From contig CM033107.1 in the NCBI GenBank assembly GCA_019321725.1, positions 823,001-887,000 of the forward strand: a stretch of 64,000 nt of DNA. Direction: 5' to 3'. This document shows positions 32,275-45,949 of the stretch, piece by piece. The translations under genes were made by a program, and so were the position numbers. Below the pieces are notes generated by a model. The model was given only the letters and a program-made list of their open reading frames with translations, had not been told where the DNA came from and did no database searches. Within the stretch, counting starts at the first letter, position 1, and every line of letters starts with the position of its first letter. This DNA is from Paulownia fortunei (taxonomy: Eukaryota > Streptophyta > Magnoliopsida > Lamiales > Paulowniaceae).

Positions 32275-33158
32275 TTTATTAAAGAAAGTATCTTCTTTTA
32301 CACTTTCATAGCATTGGTCAGAGGAATTTTTATGCCGAAAATCTTGATTTAAATAGTTATTTATTTCGGACCTCCTAAGGAACAAGAATTGCCATTCTAA
32401 CTCTTTAATGAAAGAAGGTTTGAAACCAATTCACTTGGAGTAAGCGGGCAACTTAGTTTATCCACAAAATCAATTTTTTGTCCAATGAAATTATCCATAT
32501 CTAAATAGTTAAAGTATTTTTTTGCCTCCATAAATATATAAATTATCGTGGGTCTATATTGAATGAATTAGGCATAAATTCACTCTCAACATGACTTTTA
32601 CCCTAAGCGCCTGAAGCATAAAAGTTTTCTTCCTTATCTGCGTGATACTCGTGCATGGAACTTGGAACTTGATCTTATACATGAATCTTTGCCTTCAAGT
32701 GAACTATTTTCATGACTCAGCTTTGTATCGTTCCCAAGTTCTTCAATCTATAAATTTTTTATGCATTAAATATGTAATTCTCATATATTTGAATTACAGT
32801 TGTCTCCTCTGTCTAGGATAAATATTTGTATCATGCATAGACTAATAAGCAAGAGCAGTACTTGATAATCATGAGCTATGATGTCAATATTCCTTAATTC
32901 CTATTTAAGTTGTGTTTCTAATTTGTTTAATTACCTTTTCCTCAAGTGCTTCATTTGTTGGACAACTTTATTTTTCCTATGCACAAGTAAATCGACTTAA
33001 TAAGATAATTTAAACAACTAATAAAGAAAAAAAATTACATGAAATTGGTAGAATTTAAAAAAAAAAAAAAGAAACCAGACGCTACGAGAAATACAAATTC
33101 GATATATATTGAATATTGTTTACATACCTTCCTATCATTGACAGATGATATTCCTTAA

Positions 33159-33786
33159 ATAAGTGATGGGTACGACGGAAGCAATTGAGAATCCAAAATT
33201 TGATTTATTAGAAATATCCGACAAATCACACTAATAGGATGACAACAAAAATTGATACCGACATAATATAAAATTGTACAGAGATTTTTACGTAGTTCGA
33301 CAAATCCGCTCACGTCTAATAGAGTTTCAATTTTTCACTAATAAAGACTTTTTCGGTATATGAAAAAATACACTGTTGAGTTTTATCTCCAAACTCAAGA
33401 ATACAATACTCTTGTACAACTACTCTAATACCTACCAAAAAATATTTTCAAAATTCCTTTGTATTGCCCCAAGAGAAAAAACCTGTTTTTTTATACCTAT
33501 TACAATTTAATTGTCACAAATTGCTCTTTCTAGATGTCTACACTTGTCCTCTGTTTTTGTTTTTTTTTTCTATATTGTATCCAAACTATTTCTCTTTAAT
33601 TGTTGTGTTTGTTTGGTGTATTTTTTGCAACTCCTACTAAAGTCTTTTTATAGACAAGAGAGGGGACAATTATATGATACATTGTAATATTAAAAAATAA
33701 GGTTAGAGGCTTTCATTTCAGGCCCCTCTATTTTTTACTTTTTTTTTTTTTCTTTGTGTGTGGTGGACTCCAAGAGTAAGTTGATG
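33159..33786. mobile_element. 628-bp insertion specific to copy A, class unknown
   Basis: Copy B runs straight through the equivalent site (CCTTAAGTTCTACAC near 39956-39970), whereas copy A is interrupted for about 628 bp. The flanking pentamers are CTTAA (33154-33158) and CTCAA (33787-33791), a possible 5-bp target duplication with one change. The interior has features often seen in solo LTRs (TTTTTACGTAGTTCGACAAA), but clear TG...CA ends are absent, so the class is open. Confidence 0.5.
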
Positions 33787-35960
33787 CTCAAGTTCTACAC
33801 TTTGTTAAGGTCAAGCCTTCCAGCTCCTTGCCCAGAATACGCCTTCAGAATGTGACAAAAAATTAATCTAACAGAAGCATAAGTCGTTTATGAATCAATT
33901 GTCTACTTATATCAATAATGGTTTTATGAGTATAAGATCAATGTTTTGTTTTAGAACATTTAGAAAGATACCATTGTTTTTCAATAATAAGAAGTTAAAT
34001 GAGAGATTAAGAAACATAAGAGGATTGTTATACACATCAATAAGTTATTTCTTATTGTTATTTGAACATTATGATTTTGCAATTTGATGTATGGACCCAT
34101 GACTTTTCCAAACCCAAACTTATTTCTCAATTTTTTTTTTAAAAAACTCATTTAATATGATCATAAAGTTATAAAATTATCATGACTAATATCTTGTAAC
34201 TATCTTGATTTTATTCTATTCTATCATTTTAAAAACTTATTTTTAAAATAAATTGTGATATTATATAAATTCTAAAAATATTTTATTAGATATAAAAACT
34301 TATTAAATATTTTAAATAATTATAGTCGAACACCTCCAAATTATTAACGCGTGCTTCAAAAGAGAATAACATTGTATAGAGTTTCATAAAATAAAGGTAA
34401 CTTTTAATAAACAGTAGCAAATAGCACTGTGTACCAATCCAGAAAACTATTGAGTATTGCCAACTTTAATTCAAAATAAAATGCCTCATGTGGTGTATCA
34501 AAAGTCAATCAGAATTGAGAAATGGCTCTATTTGAATTTTAGGAAGTTATATAAAAAAGGTGTTGGAAATATATGAAAAAAAAAATTGTTTGGAAATGGA
34601 AAATGTAGTTGGATCAATAGTTATAACATATGATTAATTAAGTCGTTAGATTAATTTGGCATGTGAAAATAAGAAAACATGTTGAGTCTATTGATTTCAA
34701 ACACGTGATAAAGAATGTTTTACAAAAAAAAAAAAAAGGGGACCAAGGTTTGAAAATATTGTAGCATTGGACTAAAAAATTAAGGGAAATAAATTTTGTT
34801 TTTATATTTATTGAAAACAAATATAATTCTTTAAACCATATATAGCTTTAAAGTCTTTTGAAAGCCAAAAAACAACTATAATTGAGAGAAAGAGCGACAC
34901 TAAAATTCTAAAATTTTAGATATTCAATCCTAAACAAATTCTAAAATAATTTTAAATCGCTTAAGAATTATAATGATTCAAAGATCATGAATTATTGGAT
35001 TAGTCGCATATAAGCTATAATGATCTAATAGCTTAAATTTTCAAAGCATCCGATTTCATTGAAGAAAATCTTCGTATGATCTCTTCAATCGTTACATTAT
35101 TTGTCTTTCTGAAAATTTCTATTGTCCACCAAATTTCATCTAAAAAAATTTATCGTCCCCCACAAATCAATTTAAAAATTTTAAAAAAAAGGAATAAGTG
35201 TTTGCATGAACTTACCAGGCAACCTTGGCATCACACCAACTCCTAATTAGCCTTCCTTCTTCAGCAATCCGCACCACATGGCTATTCAGGTTCAATCCTT
35301 TTTATCTCTATTTTTCCCCAACCCATACTTCGTTACTATACTTTTGATAGTAAGTTATATATACTAGAGTATATATAAGTATTATCTTACGTCGTTTGCT
35401 AACACCAATTATTTTTTGATAGAATTTTGACAATTTTTTTTTTAAATTGAAATATGAAAGGTAAGCTGTCAAGGTAAATGATTAATTTAGAATCTGCTAA
35501 TAAGATTGTGCAAATCGAGGAAGAAAATTTTCATGTTGTTTATTTAAAACATAGACATATGATGTGGATTTGTGGATGAGACTTGTAACCGATATTTATA
35601 CATGTATAACACGTGTGAGTAAAATATAGAGGGCTTCGAGATGAATTAGTTAATTAGTTTCTGGCATCTTGTTTTTAATATGATTATGAAAATACATTAT
35701 TATATTTTATGCCATAAGAATCTTGAATATCAAGGGCTTATTGTGTGTGATGTATTTCAAGAATTCAAATGATATATTCTTGCATCTCTTAGGTGTTAAT
35801 ATGTCAAAGGTGAAATCTTTAAAAAGGGCGCTTTCCATCTTTGGATTGGTACATTTCTACTAGGACTTATGCCAAGGACAGGCATAAACTATTCCTATGA
35901 ATCAAGTATGTTTAATATTCCTATATTGTTATAAGTTTTTTTTACATACATAGGCTTTGT

Positions 35961-36769
35961 TTTGATGCTTTGCACCACCAATTGAATGATATATTTGATC
36001 TTTTAATTAAAGGGACCAATATTTCAATCAAAATTTCACATTATAAGCAAACCAATGAAGTCACATAAAATTTCATGTTTGAAACCTTAATTATCCAAAG
36101 TCTACTGAAGGTATGAAAACAAAGTATCTTATGGAGCAGGGCTTTTCCATCTTTTGGAAAGTATCTTATGGATACACAACTTATTGAGATTGAAAATATT
36201 TTGGAATTAAAGTATGTCTATGAAACAACAACAAGAGGAGTAAAATGAATTTGACGGAGTTTTTAATAATTTTCTCAGAAAAATAAAAATACACAAGAGC
36301 ATTCATTTGTATACAGAAAAAGGTTGTATTATATTGTTTAGTAATATGCCAATATATTGGCAATCTCTTTGAATAATAAAAAATTCAACTTAATAATGGG
36401 CAAAATCATGTTTTTTATTTAATAAAAGCTGATTGGAACAAGCAACTAATAGATATTTCCCCAAGGCAAATACCTGAAAAACAAGCAATTGACTATTATA
36501 AATTCACTACTTAATTCAGCAGTGTTGCAAGCCTACAACATTGTGATTTAAGAGATGTAGAGATTAAAACTTAGGAATGTTTGTGACATAAGGTTCCCAA
36601 GTTTATATGGTTGAATGTAGCATAGTAAGCACACTCTTTTTAAAAGAATCTTTGTATTGTTTATCACAAATTTTAAATCCTTAACTAAATTCTTTTATTT
36701 TTCAAAATAATAAAGTTCAAAAGTAATGTATTTATCAAATGCTTTCCAAATTGAAGCCCAAACTCACCC
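35961..36769. other. spacer between duplication copies A and B
   Basis: AT-rich; no gene recognised. Some of it may be eroded ends of the two copies. Confidence 0.4.
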
Positions 36770-37040
36770 AAGATTTTCTAATAAGATTCAACCTTAATAT
36801 TTTATGTTTAGTTTTCGTCCCATTCAAAACTTTCTATTCAAATACAACGTAGCTCGACATTTTAAATTTAATTTTATTCTAAAGTATCGCGACATTTTAA
36901 GTTTGATTCTCTTCTAAAGTATCAATATAAATTCATCCACAATTAAATGCTTTTTTTGCTTTATGCTTCCAAATTCCAGTTTGGAACTTTTGTTGTAATT
37001 TTGAGCTAAATCTGACATTCCATATGACATATGCACTGAA

Positions 37041-37252
37041 CATGTGTATGATTAATTCAAAGTATTTATTTAAGAAAATATTATATACACATGGCGTGCA
37101 CATATTATATGAAATGTAAGATGCAATACAAAATTATAATATATGCAAAGAACATGTGTATGATTAATTCAAAGTGCATATTCAAGAAAATATTATATAC
37201 ACATGACGTGCATATTTTATATAAAATGCAAAATGCAACACAAAATTATAAC
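37041..37252. repeat. two-copy tandem repeat, period 112
   Basis: CATGTGTATGATTAATTCAA starts at 37041 and again at 37153. Both units continue through AAGAAAATATTATATACACA and end in ACAAAATTATAA. Mismatches show it is not recent. Confidence 0.85.
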
Positions 37253-40200
37253 AAAAAATTCATGTCATTTAAATTTATGTTAGGTGCAATTTAGTAGCAT
37301 TGACGGTCCTCCCAAAACCTCCAAAAAGAAATAAAGAAAGAAAGAAAGAGAACAGAATTGAGAATTATTGACATGTAAACTTAATGCATGATTTAAGTAA
37401 TTTAAAGTCACTTTTCACAAACAAGCGTTACAATCCTTGTAATATAAAAAAATTTGTTGTTTGTATTCGATCATATAAGGTTAGACTGATAAAAATTAAA
37501 TTTCAGTCATGTGGCCATAGGCAAAAGTGCATGGCATGACCTAAAATATAAAATTGTTGCATGTATTTCAAATAAAAGCGACAATAAAAATAATTATATC
37601 AATAGTGTGTATAGATTTGGACATCTCAGTGGTATGTTTAACAAGAGCAAAACGAACTTGACTTTACCCTCACTATTTCATGACATAAAATGTTCAAATA
37701 ATAAGCACATAAACTTTTATTTTTTTAAAAATAAAAACTACTATGATTGGGACTTTAATTAAATGAAGAGGTATGAGATGAATGAAAACCAACTTATAGA
37801 GTTGATGAAAATTTTCCAATTTTGTTTATGTAAGTTCTTGTGTAATACAATTATTTATAAAATATTCTATCAAAGAAAATATAAAAGCATACAACGTGCC
37901 AAACACTGAATTTATTGCCTCGAGGCTTGGGTACAAAACAAAATAGGTGTAGTCGGTGATAAGAGGGATAATGGGCCAATATTAATATGATTTTACAATT
38001 CGAAAATAGAGTTTCTATTCAACATAGAGAGTGCAGTTCCATTAGAGACCTAATCAAATCGAGAGTTGGGCTTATGCCCCGACTAGTTTTAGTTCCATTC
38101 TATCCAAAAGAATATAAAATATTTATTCAATTGTTAATATTGAATTTTGGTTTTTGAATACTTATTTTTCTTTTGTTTTTGTATACAAGTACAAACATGC
38201 TCTAATAATTTTTTTTTACTATTATCCAGATCGATCTTGGCTAGGCTTGACTTAATATTAGTGTCTTGACTTGTATTCCATTAACACACATGACATTCAT
38301 TCGACAAAAACAACATTCTCATTTTGAATGTCTAATATGCTGCCTTAGGTCACAACGATAGAAATTTGAAAAAAAATATTTAAATTATTGTTGAAAGTAT
38401 TTAATTCTTTTATCCAAAGCATCCAAATGTATAATAGTCATTTGGAACAACATGATATGAGTAAATGTAGCAAAATTTTTATTTGTTAGAGAGAACTGTG
38501 ATTGTATTTGAGAAACCTCCAATATACTATCATGGTTCTCTTACCGTCATTGGTGATTTCTATCTTTAAGGATTTTCTTCTTGCACTAGGGATTTTTGAT
38601 GAAAATCTACAAATTTTAGTTGAAATTTGTAAATAAATGATACTTATGACAATTGACAAGAAACTAATCAAGAGTAATATTAAAGTACAAACTACAGCAA
38701 AAAAAATCAAAATTTTCACAATTGTCATTGTCTCTTAGATATTGTTCATCATCAGCTTTTTTTTTTTTTTTTAACTCACTGCTCAATAAAACAATTCTAT
38801 CCGTTAGAACAAATTTATATGTGCATTGCACGTGCAAATTCATAACAAGTTTTGATGAAAACTAATAAGTCGATAGGGATGAAAGTAATGGGAGCATGAC
38901 TGGGGAAGGGAGGTCATCCATCTTCCTCTTGGAAAGCTTCAACTTAATAACTTAGTTGATAGCTGAGGCAATGTTCAGAAAATTAAGTTAAAGAAAAAGT
39001 TCATCAACCTCATGTTGAGTTGTTTCGTCGCTGGCCGGTATGCTTTATTGGGAAATTTTTTCCTCTTCCTCACACCGATTGTATTAGTTAGTAGAATCTT
39101 TGTGCTCAAAACCCTAATTCAAGTAGTCATTTATTTTGGACTTCCTAAAATACAAGAACTGTTATTCTAACTCTTTAGTGAAAAAAAGGTTTAAAACCAA
39201 TTCAACATGGAGAAAGCAGGCAATACTGCAAGAAAGACTTGCTCGGTTTCCTAAAATTATTTTTTTATCCAACCAAATTATCCATATTTAAATTATTAAA
39301 GTACTCTTTTACCTCCATAAATATGTAAATCATCGTGGGTCGGGTTTCTATCCCATATCTTATATTTATTGAACGAGTCGTAAATTCACTCTCAACATGA
39401 TTTTTACCCTTAGAGTAATGAAATATCATAATTTCCTTCCTTATATGCGCGGTATTCGTGCATGGAACTTGATCTTATGCATGAATCTTTGCCTCCAAGT
39501 AGACTATTTTCGTAACTCAGTTTTGTATTACATCAAATTCTTCGATCAGCATTTTTATGTAATTTTCATATGTATCAATCACAGTTGTCTCGTTTTAGGA
39601 TCAATATAGTATTATGCATCGGCCAATAAGGAAAAGCAATATTAAATGGACCAATTAGCTATATGATAATTATTAGCCATGATGATAATATTAGTTAATT
39701 CCTATTTAAGTTGTCCTTCTAATTTACTTTATTACCTTTTACTCAGTGCTTCATTTGTTGGACAACTTTCTTTTTTCTATGCACAAGTAAAGTAAATCAA
39801 CTGTACAAGATAATTTAAACAACCAATAAAGAAAAAAAAATTATCCGAAATTGATAGAACTTAATAAAAATACCGAAACTAAATGCTATGATAAATAAAA
39901 ATTCGATATTTATTTAATATTGTTTACATACCTTCCTATCCTTGACAGATAATATTCCTTAAGTTCTACACTTCATTATATGTCAATCCTTCCAACTCCA
40001 TGCCCACCATACAAGTTTCAACGCTCAGGTCAGTCTTCGAACTTGAGAGAAAGAATGCGTAATATTTGTCTCACGTGTCTTAAAATAAATTGAGATAATA
40101 TATTTATAATAATAATGTCAGATGACGTGATCTTGTATAGAGCAGTGCATGCCCCAAATGGATTTTCTAGATTCATTGAGTTGAATTTATTATATGAACC

Positions 40201-41977
40201 TCTTCAAATTGTCTTATTAGGCTTATTTTATTGGATCAAGTCTTTATTCCGACCCATAATGTACACGAACCTTTTAAACTTAGCATTTTTAATCTATTTT
40301 GGGCTTAAGGCTTAATAGTACTCATGAATATATAGTATAATCCGCAAATGGAAATACGATGTTAGTGCAAGATTACAAGCATAACACTAGATGTAAAATA
40401 CTTCTTGTGTCACTTTGTGACCCTAAACTAATTCTTGAATTGGCTGAAAAATGTGTAGAAACAATTTAACTTATTTTATTTTATGTAAAAAAAATAATAT
40501 TTTTCATTGAAACACAAGAACAAAAAAAGACAACACATGCATTATAATCTATGTCCCTACTATATCAAAGACTTGAGTATTGAAAAAGAAAATTGGAAAT
40601 GTATTTATTCCAATTATAATTGCATCAAATCAGTGTTTTATTTTAGATTATTAAAAAAAGTGATACGTTTGTTTTTCCATAATAAGAAGTTAAATGTGCG
40701 AATAAGAAACATAAAAAAAAATTGTTATGCACATCAATGAGTTCTTTTTTATTGCATCGCACCAATAAATTATTATTCATGTTTTAAGTTTGAATGTACA
40801 AGATATGCACGTAACATAATTATATTTTCTCTTATATATTTTTTTATTTTTCCATTTGCGCTATATTTAATCTTTTTGAGCAGCGTAGAATAGGCAAGAA
40901 AATTAAACCTCGAAATATTTGTTTTAATTTTTTTGCAGTAGCATTCTACTAAAGTGGCCATTAATGGACAAAATATACAACATTAAATAGTGGTCATTGC
41001 AGGCTTGCACATGTTAAACCAACTATGATTCAATTTTGAATTGACCAAGTAATGTTGCAGACTTAAACACTTTAATCCAGTCTGTTTCTTTGAATTTACA
41101 CTAATACCTGCATTAACAGATAATTTTCCAAGTTCTCCACAAATTATTTACTTAATTAAGTGTCAAATTTACATGATCTACCATATTTTCAGTCGTCCCC
41201 AGTACGAGACTTCCAAGATTCTGATTGTACCTTGCTAGAATTTGCTCTGTGTAAAAATCAAACATATAAATTTATGAGGAATTTTCCTAATACTGTAATT
41301 AGTAGCAAATCTCTTAATTAATTTAAGTTGATACTAATATTTTTAAGTTCTAAATTCATTGATTGGTCATTGGCAAATCTTGAAATTCATTTCAGATTTT
41401 CTACCCTTATATTTTATATTCATGTTACGTGTATATAATTAATAGTAATTATATATTTAAAAAAATATTTTATGCACGTAATATATTATATGAAATAAAA
41501 GATAAAATATTATACCAACATATATGATTTGGCAACTTGATATATAGAGGAACCATGACTTGTTCATTACTCAAACTTAATTTTCAAATTTTTTATAAAA
41601 CTCAGTTAATATAATCATATAAATTATAAAATTATCATGATTAATATTTTATAAGTATTATAATTTTATTTTATTCTTAAAAATTTATTTTTTTGAATAA
41701 AATCTAATATTTTATAGACTCTAAAAATATTTTATTAGATATAAGAACTTACAAAAATATTTTAACAAATTTAGTCGAACACCTCCAAATTGTTAACACT
41801 TGCTGAAAAGGAGAATAACATTATACAGAGTTCAATAAAAATAAAGGTCACATTTAATAAAAAGTAATAAATGGCATTGTGTACCAATCTTGAACACTAT
41901 TGAGTATTGCCAACTTTAATTAAAAATAAAATGCCTCATGTAGTGTACCAAAAGTCAATCAAAATAGAAAAAACTCT

Positions 41978-42375
41978 CTGTTTGGATTTTAAGAATTTAT
42001 TTAGAAAACGAGTAAGAAAATTAAAAAAAAAATCTTTTTTTTTTCAATTTTTGTTTTGAAATGGAAAATATAGTTGGATTAGTAGTTGTAATATATTACT
42101 AAATTAGTAATGTATTACTTAAAACAAAACCTGTAGTTGGAATTTATTTAGAAAAACGTGTCGGAAAATTTAAAAAAAAAAGTTTTTCTTTTTTTCAATT
42201 TTTGTTTGGAAATGGAAAATGTAGTTGGATTAGTAGTTGCAATATATTACTTAATAAAAAACGTGTAGTTGGAATTTATTTAGAAAACGTTTTGGAAAAT
42301 AAAAAAAAATTCTTTTTCTCAGTTTTTGTTTGAAAATGAAAAATGTATTTGGATTAGTAGTTGTAATATATCACT
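41978..42375. repeat. three-copy tandem repeat, period about 120-130
   Basis: Units begin near 41978, 42132 and 42262. Each carries GAATTTATTTAGAAAA, an A run, a T run with CAATTTTTGTTT or a variant, and a TTGGATTAGTAGTTG segment. Copy A has a single unit at about 34528-34640. Confidence 0.75.
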
Positions 42376-43984
42376 AATTAAGTGTTGTCATATTAATTTG
42401 GCATGTAAAAATAAGAAAACATGTTTAGTCTATTATTTTCAAACATATGATAAAAAATGTTTTACCAAAAAAAAGAAAGAAAGAAAGACCAAAGTTTGAA
42501 AAGAATGTAGGTATTGGACTATGGGGTGTGTATTTTGAAAATAGAAAATAGAGTTGAGAACTCAGAAATTACGGTAAATAAATACATTTTGATTTTTTAT
42601 TTATTGAAAAACAGAAATTATTCCTTAAAACTAAAACCATATATAGCTTTGAAGCCTTTCGAAAACCCAAAAACAATTTAATTGAGAGAAAAGAGCGACA
42701 ATCAAATCCTCAAATTTTATAAATTCAATCTTAAACAAATTCTAAAATAATTTTTAAATTCCATAAATATTATAACGATTCAAATATCATAAATTATTGG
42801 ATTTGACCATGAAGCGTAGTATATAAGCTATGATAATCCAAATAGCTCAAACTTCCCCAAACCCAATATAATAAAACCCATTATATTTTTATGTCTGTGT
42901 ATTTTGAATATCAAGTATAGTTAGTTAAATTCGGAACATGAAAATTTTGACATTTTATACATATGAGTATACTACGATTTTTTTTTAAAAGTTATGGTAA
43001 AAAAATTGACAAAAAAAATTACAAAAACGGTTAATATATATATTAGTACACTTATGGAGAAAATACGAATGTAAAATAATTTATCCAAAGCAAAAATACA
43101 ACTTATTTTGATATTATTTTTATATGAACTGTGCTTGTACTTAATTTTAAATTATGTAAAAATTATTTTATAAGTATTTTTATATTATTCAAATTATAAT
43201 TACGACATAATTTAAAGATAACTATTTAATAATATTAAGTATATTTATAAATTATTAAAATTTTATATTTTTATATATGATATTCCATTAATACTTGTAA
43301 ATAACTTTTAAATAATTTCTAAATAATATTCAAATTTTATAAATATTTATTAAAATAAAGTATTATTTATCAAGTATTATACGAGTACGTATTATATGCT
43401 ATAAAAGTACAGAGTCTTACTCATTGATTTAAAATGTATATAGAAAATATTTTTTATTATTATTTATACGTGCATTTATTATAAGAATATAGTAACACGG
43501 ATATCAAGGGGGCTACTATGTGTAATATATTTCAAGAATTCAAACAAGATATACTTGCATTTCTTAGGTCCTAGCGCCAAAGGTGAAATTGAAAAGGAAA
43601 TATGGAAAGGGTGTAACTAGTTTGGATAGTCCCTTTCCACATTTGGAATGTTACATTTCTAGTAAGAATTTATGCCCACAAAAATTATTCCTTTAAATCA
43701 AGTATGCCCAATATTCCTATATTCTTACAAGTTTTACATACATAGGCTATGATTTTAATTCCAATCTTTTCGTCATTTTCTATAAAGTAAAAAAAATAAA
43801 AAATCTTAATCAATTGTCCTTGTAACAAATGCATGATCGTAATTTTGCTTTTGCGCTAAATCTTGCACCAGATCGTACTTAACAAAAGCCCAAACTTCAA
43901 GCCCAATAGCAAATTCCCGCATAATCAAATCAACGGTCACACTTTCATAATTGGGAAAATCAAACCCTACTTAATAGCAATGTT

Positions 43985-44390
43985 TTCATAATAGAATCGG
44001 TGATTAAATCAGTTTTATTAATAATTAACGATTTAATCGATGAAAATTAATTATATTTTTTTATTTTATTATGTAAAATAATAATATAATAAATTAATTG
44101 TTATGTATAAAAAAATATATAACAAAATACAAAATTCAAATAATCACATAAATATAACAAAATATTAATTTTAAATCTTTATAAAAATTAAAAACAAAAA
44201 AAAAAAATGAAAACCTGTCAAATCGATTTTTGATGGTTTTGACCTGTTTTGGGCGATTTGGCCTGTTTGACCGATTATTAACTAGTTTTGACCGATCAAA
44301 CGATTTTTGGGCTTAATTGGATTGAACTGACCTCCGATTCTCGATTGAATCGACTAATTCGATTCTATCCGATTTTAAAAATATTGATTA
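43985..44390 (-). repeat. dispersed repeat family R1, copy 2 (inverted)
   Basis: The complement of the core (CAAAATTCAAATAATCACAT on the plus strand) matches the R1 copy at 61620-61680. The GC-richer end (about 44215-44385) holds repeated GATTGA/TTGACC motifs. Confidence 0.65.
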
Positions 44391-44879
44391 ATAGAAGTAA
44401 CGGTCTGCATGCATCTCAACATAATGTTTATATATAAATATATGATGAGATAGGCACTCAATACCAAAAATAATTTTTCCATCCTTTTAAATTTATTAAA
44501 ATTAACATAAATTTCTTTATTTAGACAACTTGGACTATTGATAATTCAATACTTATAATGTCTTCTCGAACTAATTTAGACAGCTCATAAATCAATCTTC
44601 ACAATTAAGTTTCTTCATTGATCCATGACCGAAAGCTGAAATGGACAGAAAGTAGAAAAGGGTCTATGAAACAAATACGGATGTGCAAAAAATATAAGTA
44701 TGAATTATGCGTCGAACATGTCTAGAATCCGCAACTCTAAATATATTAATATCAGACACAAATAATAAAATAATATACTTTTATTATATCACACAAAATA
44801 GATACACCACTCATAGAAGGATTTTCACGCAAATATTATAACACCCAATTACTTACTCGTATTTTTTGGATTACCGAAG

Positions 44880-45240
44880 GCGATTTTCATAGAGTGTTAT
44901 CCGGTAAGTTTGATCCGATTAATTATTAAAAATTAAGTATAAGATTGAATCGGTTAAAATCATTCAAAAAATCAGCAAAAAACTTGTCAGAATTAGTTTT
45001 GTTATTTTTTTTGTATTTTTTTTTAAATTTAAAATTTAAACTTGATATTTGATTATATGCATATGGTTATTTAAAATTTTGAATTTTGTTATATGTATTT
45101 TTTAGTTGATTATTTTTTTATTTTTAAAATTTAATATATATAATAATTAATATATTATATTATTTTTTTACATGAAAAAATATAGTCAATTTTTATTTAG
45201 CTGCTTGAATCGATCCAATGAATTCTTGTATATCTTCTTC
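44880..45240 (+). repeat. dispersed repeat family R1, copy 3
   Basis: The core contains TTGATATTTGATTATATGCA and TTTTTTAGTTGATTATTT, matching copy 1. Ends are GATCCGATTAATTA-like and GAATCGATCCAATGAATTC. Confidence 0.65.
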
Positions 45241-45339
45241 ACTTCTTGATTAGATGAAAATTTACTAATGAAAAAACACATATTTTCAATTAGTTTATTA
45301 CAAACACCCTAATCCTTTACTTTTAATGAGAAATTAAAT

Positions 45340-45560
45340 GCTCCCTTTGTCTCAAAATAAGAAAACTCCCATTTGATTCAATATGAAATTTAAGTGAGGA
45401 TTGAAAAAGTAAAATTTTGTATATTTTTGTATTATTATTTTTAAAAAATAATAATTGAGAGTTATTTATATTATATTATTAAAAAAATTAAAATAAAATA
45501 TATCTTTAAATTTTCTAAAAAAAATGGTAATGATAAATTTAAAATAAAATATATATATTA
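45340..45560. mobile_element. possible Stowaway-like MITE remnant
   Basis: CTCCCTTTGTCTCAAAATAA resembles the end of Stowaway MITEs. A matching opposite end was not found, so this is tentative. It lies about 0.4 kb upstream of TFIIB. Confidence 0.25.
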
Positions 45561-45780
45561 TTTAACTATCCATTTAATTTTATTATTTTTAATAAAAAAA
45601 TAAAATACCAATGCATAAATAGATATCTCTAAAGCAATATAAAAGGACAAAGTTGACAGAAGCCGCCAAAATAGCATGTTCGTGAATTCATCCCTTGCAA
45701 GTTGCAATTGCAAGGTGTAAGGTGGGACCCGACCCGACAAACCCTTATCACCGACCTCCAAATACATCGCCCATTCTCAC

Positions 45781-45789
45781 TATATATAG
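45781..45789 (+). promoter_or_regulatory. TATA box candidate of TFIIB
   Basis: TATATATAG about 170 bp before the TFIIB start codon, giving a leader of about 135 bases. Confidence 0.6.
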
Positions 45790-45949
45790 TACCCCTATGA
45801 ACTCAATTTCTTTCTCCCTTCCTTGTCTCCCCAGTTTCTCCAGCTCAGAATCTGGAGGCAGAGTGAGAGCTATTGGTAAAATCTTGGAAATTCTACCCAA
45901 ACCCGCAAGAATTTCCTATCGTTGACCCCAATTCGAATAATCTACTGTG

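Larger units (their letters stand above)
30545..35960. repeat. diverged direct duplication, copy A
   Basis: Colinear with 36770-43780 over nearly its whole length. Paired landmarks: 30815-30935 with 37335-37445, 31720-31850 with 38545-38675, 32040-32170 with 38835-38950, 33100-33158 with 39900-39958, 33935-34060 with 40630-40740, 34100-34900 with 41545-42700, and 35730-35960 with 43495-43760. The offset grows from 6.5 to 7.8 kb because of insertions in B. I recognise no gene in it; the longest frames are under 70 codons and not conserved between copies. Confidence 0.85.
36770..43780. repeat. diverged direct duplication, copy B
   Basis: Partner of 30545-35960. It is longer because of blocks absent from A: about 37885-38110, about 40025-40510, about 40770-41525, and an internal three-fold repeat at 41978-42375. 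The junctions of the first three were not resolved to the base, and they could be insertions in B or losses from A. No gene recognised. Confidence 0.8.

Noticed and set aside
33890..34087. 65-residue frame in block A
   Set aside because: The matching part of block B (40507-40740) differs in frame and sequence, so the protein is not conserved.
43870..43960. Pair of site II-like GCCCA motifs about 2 kb upstream of TFIIB
   Set aside because: Only two motifs, far from the start and followed by an R1 repeat; too weak to call a promoter.
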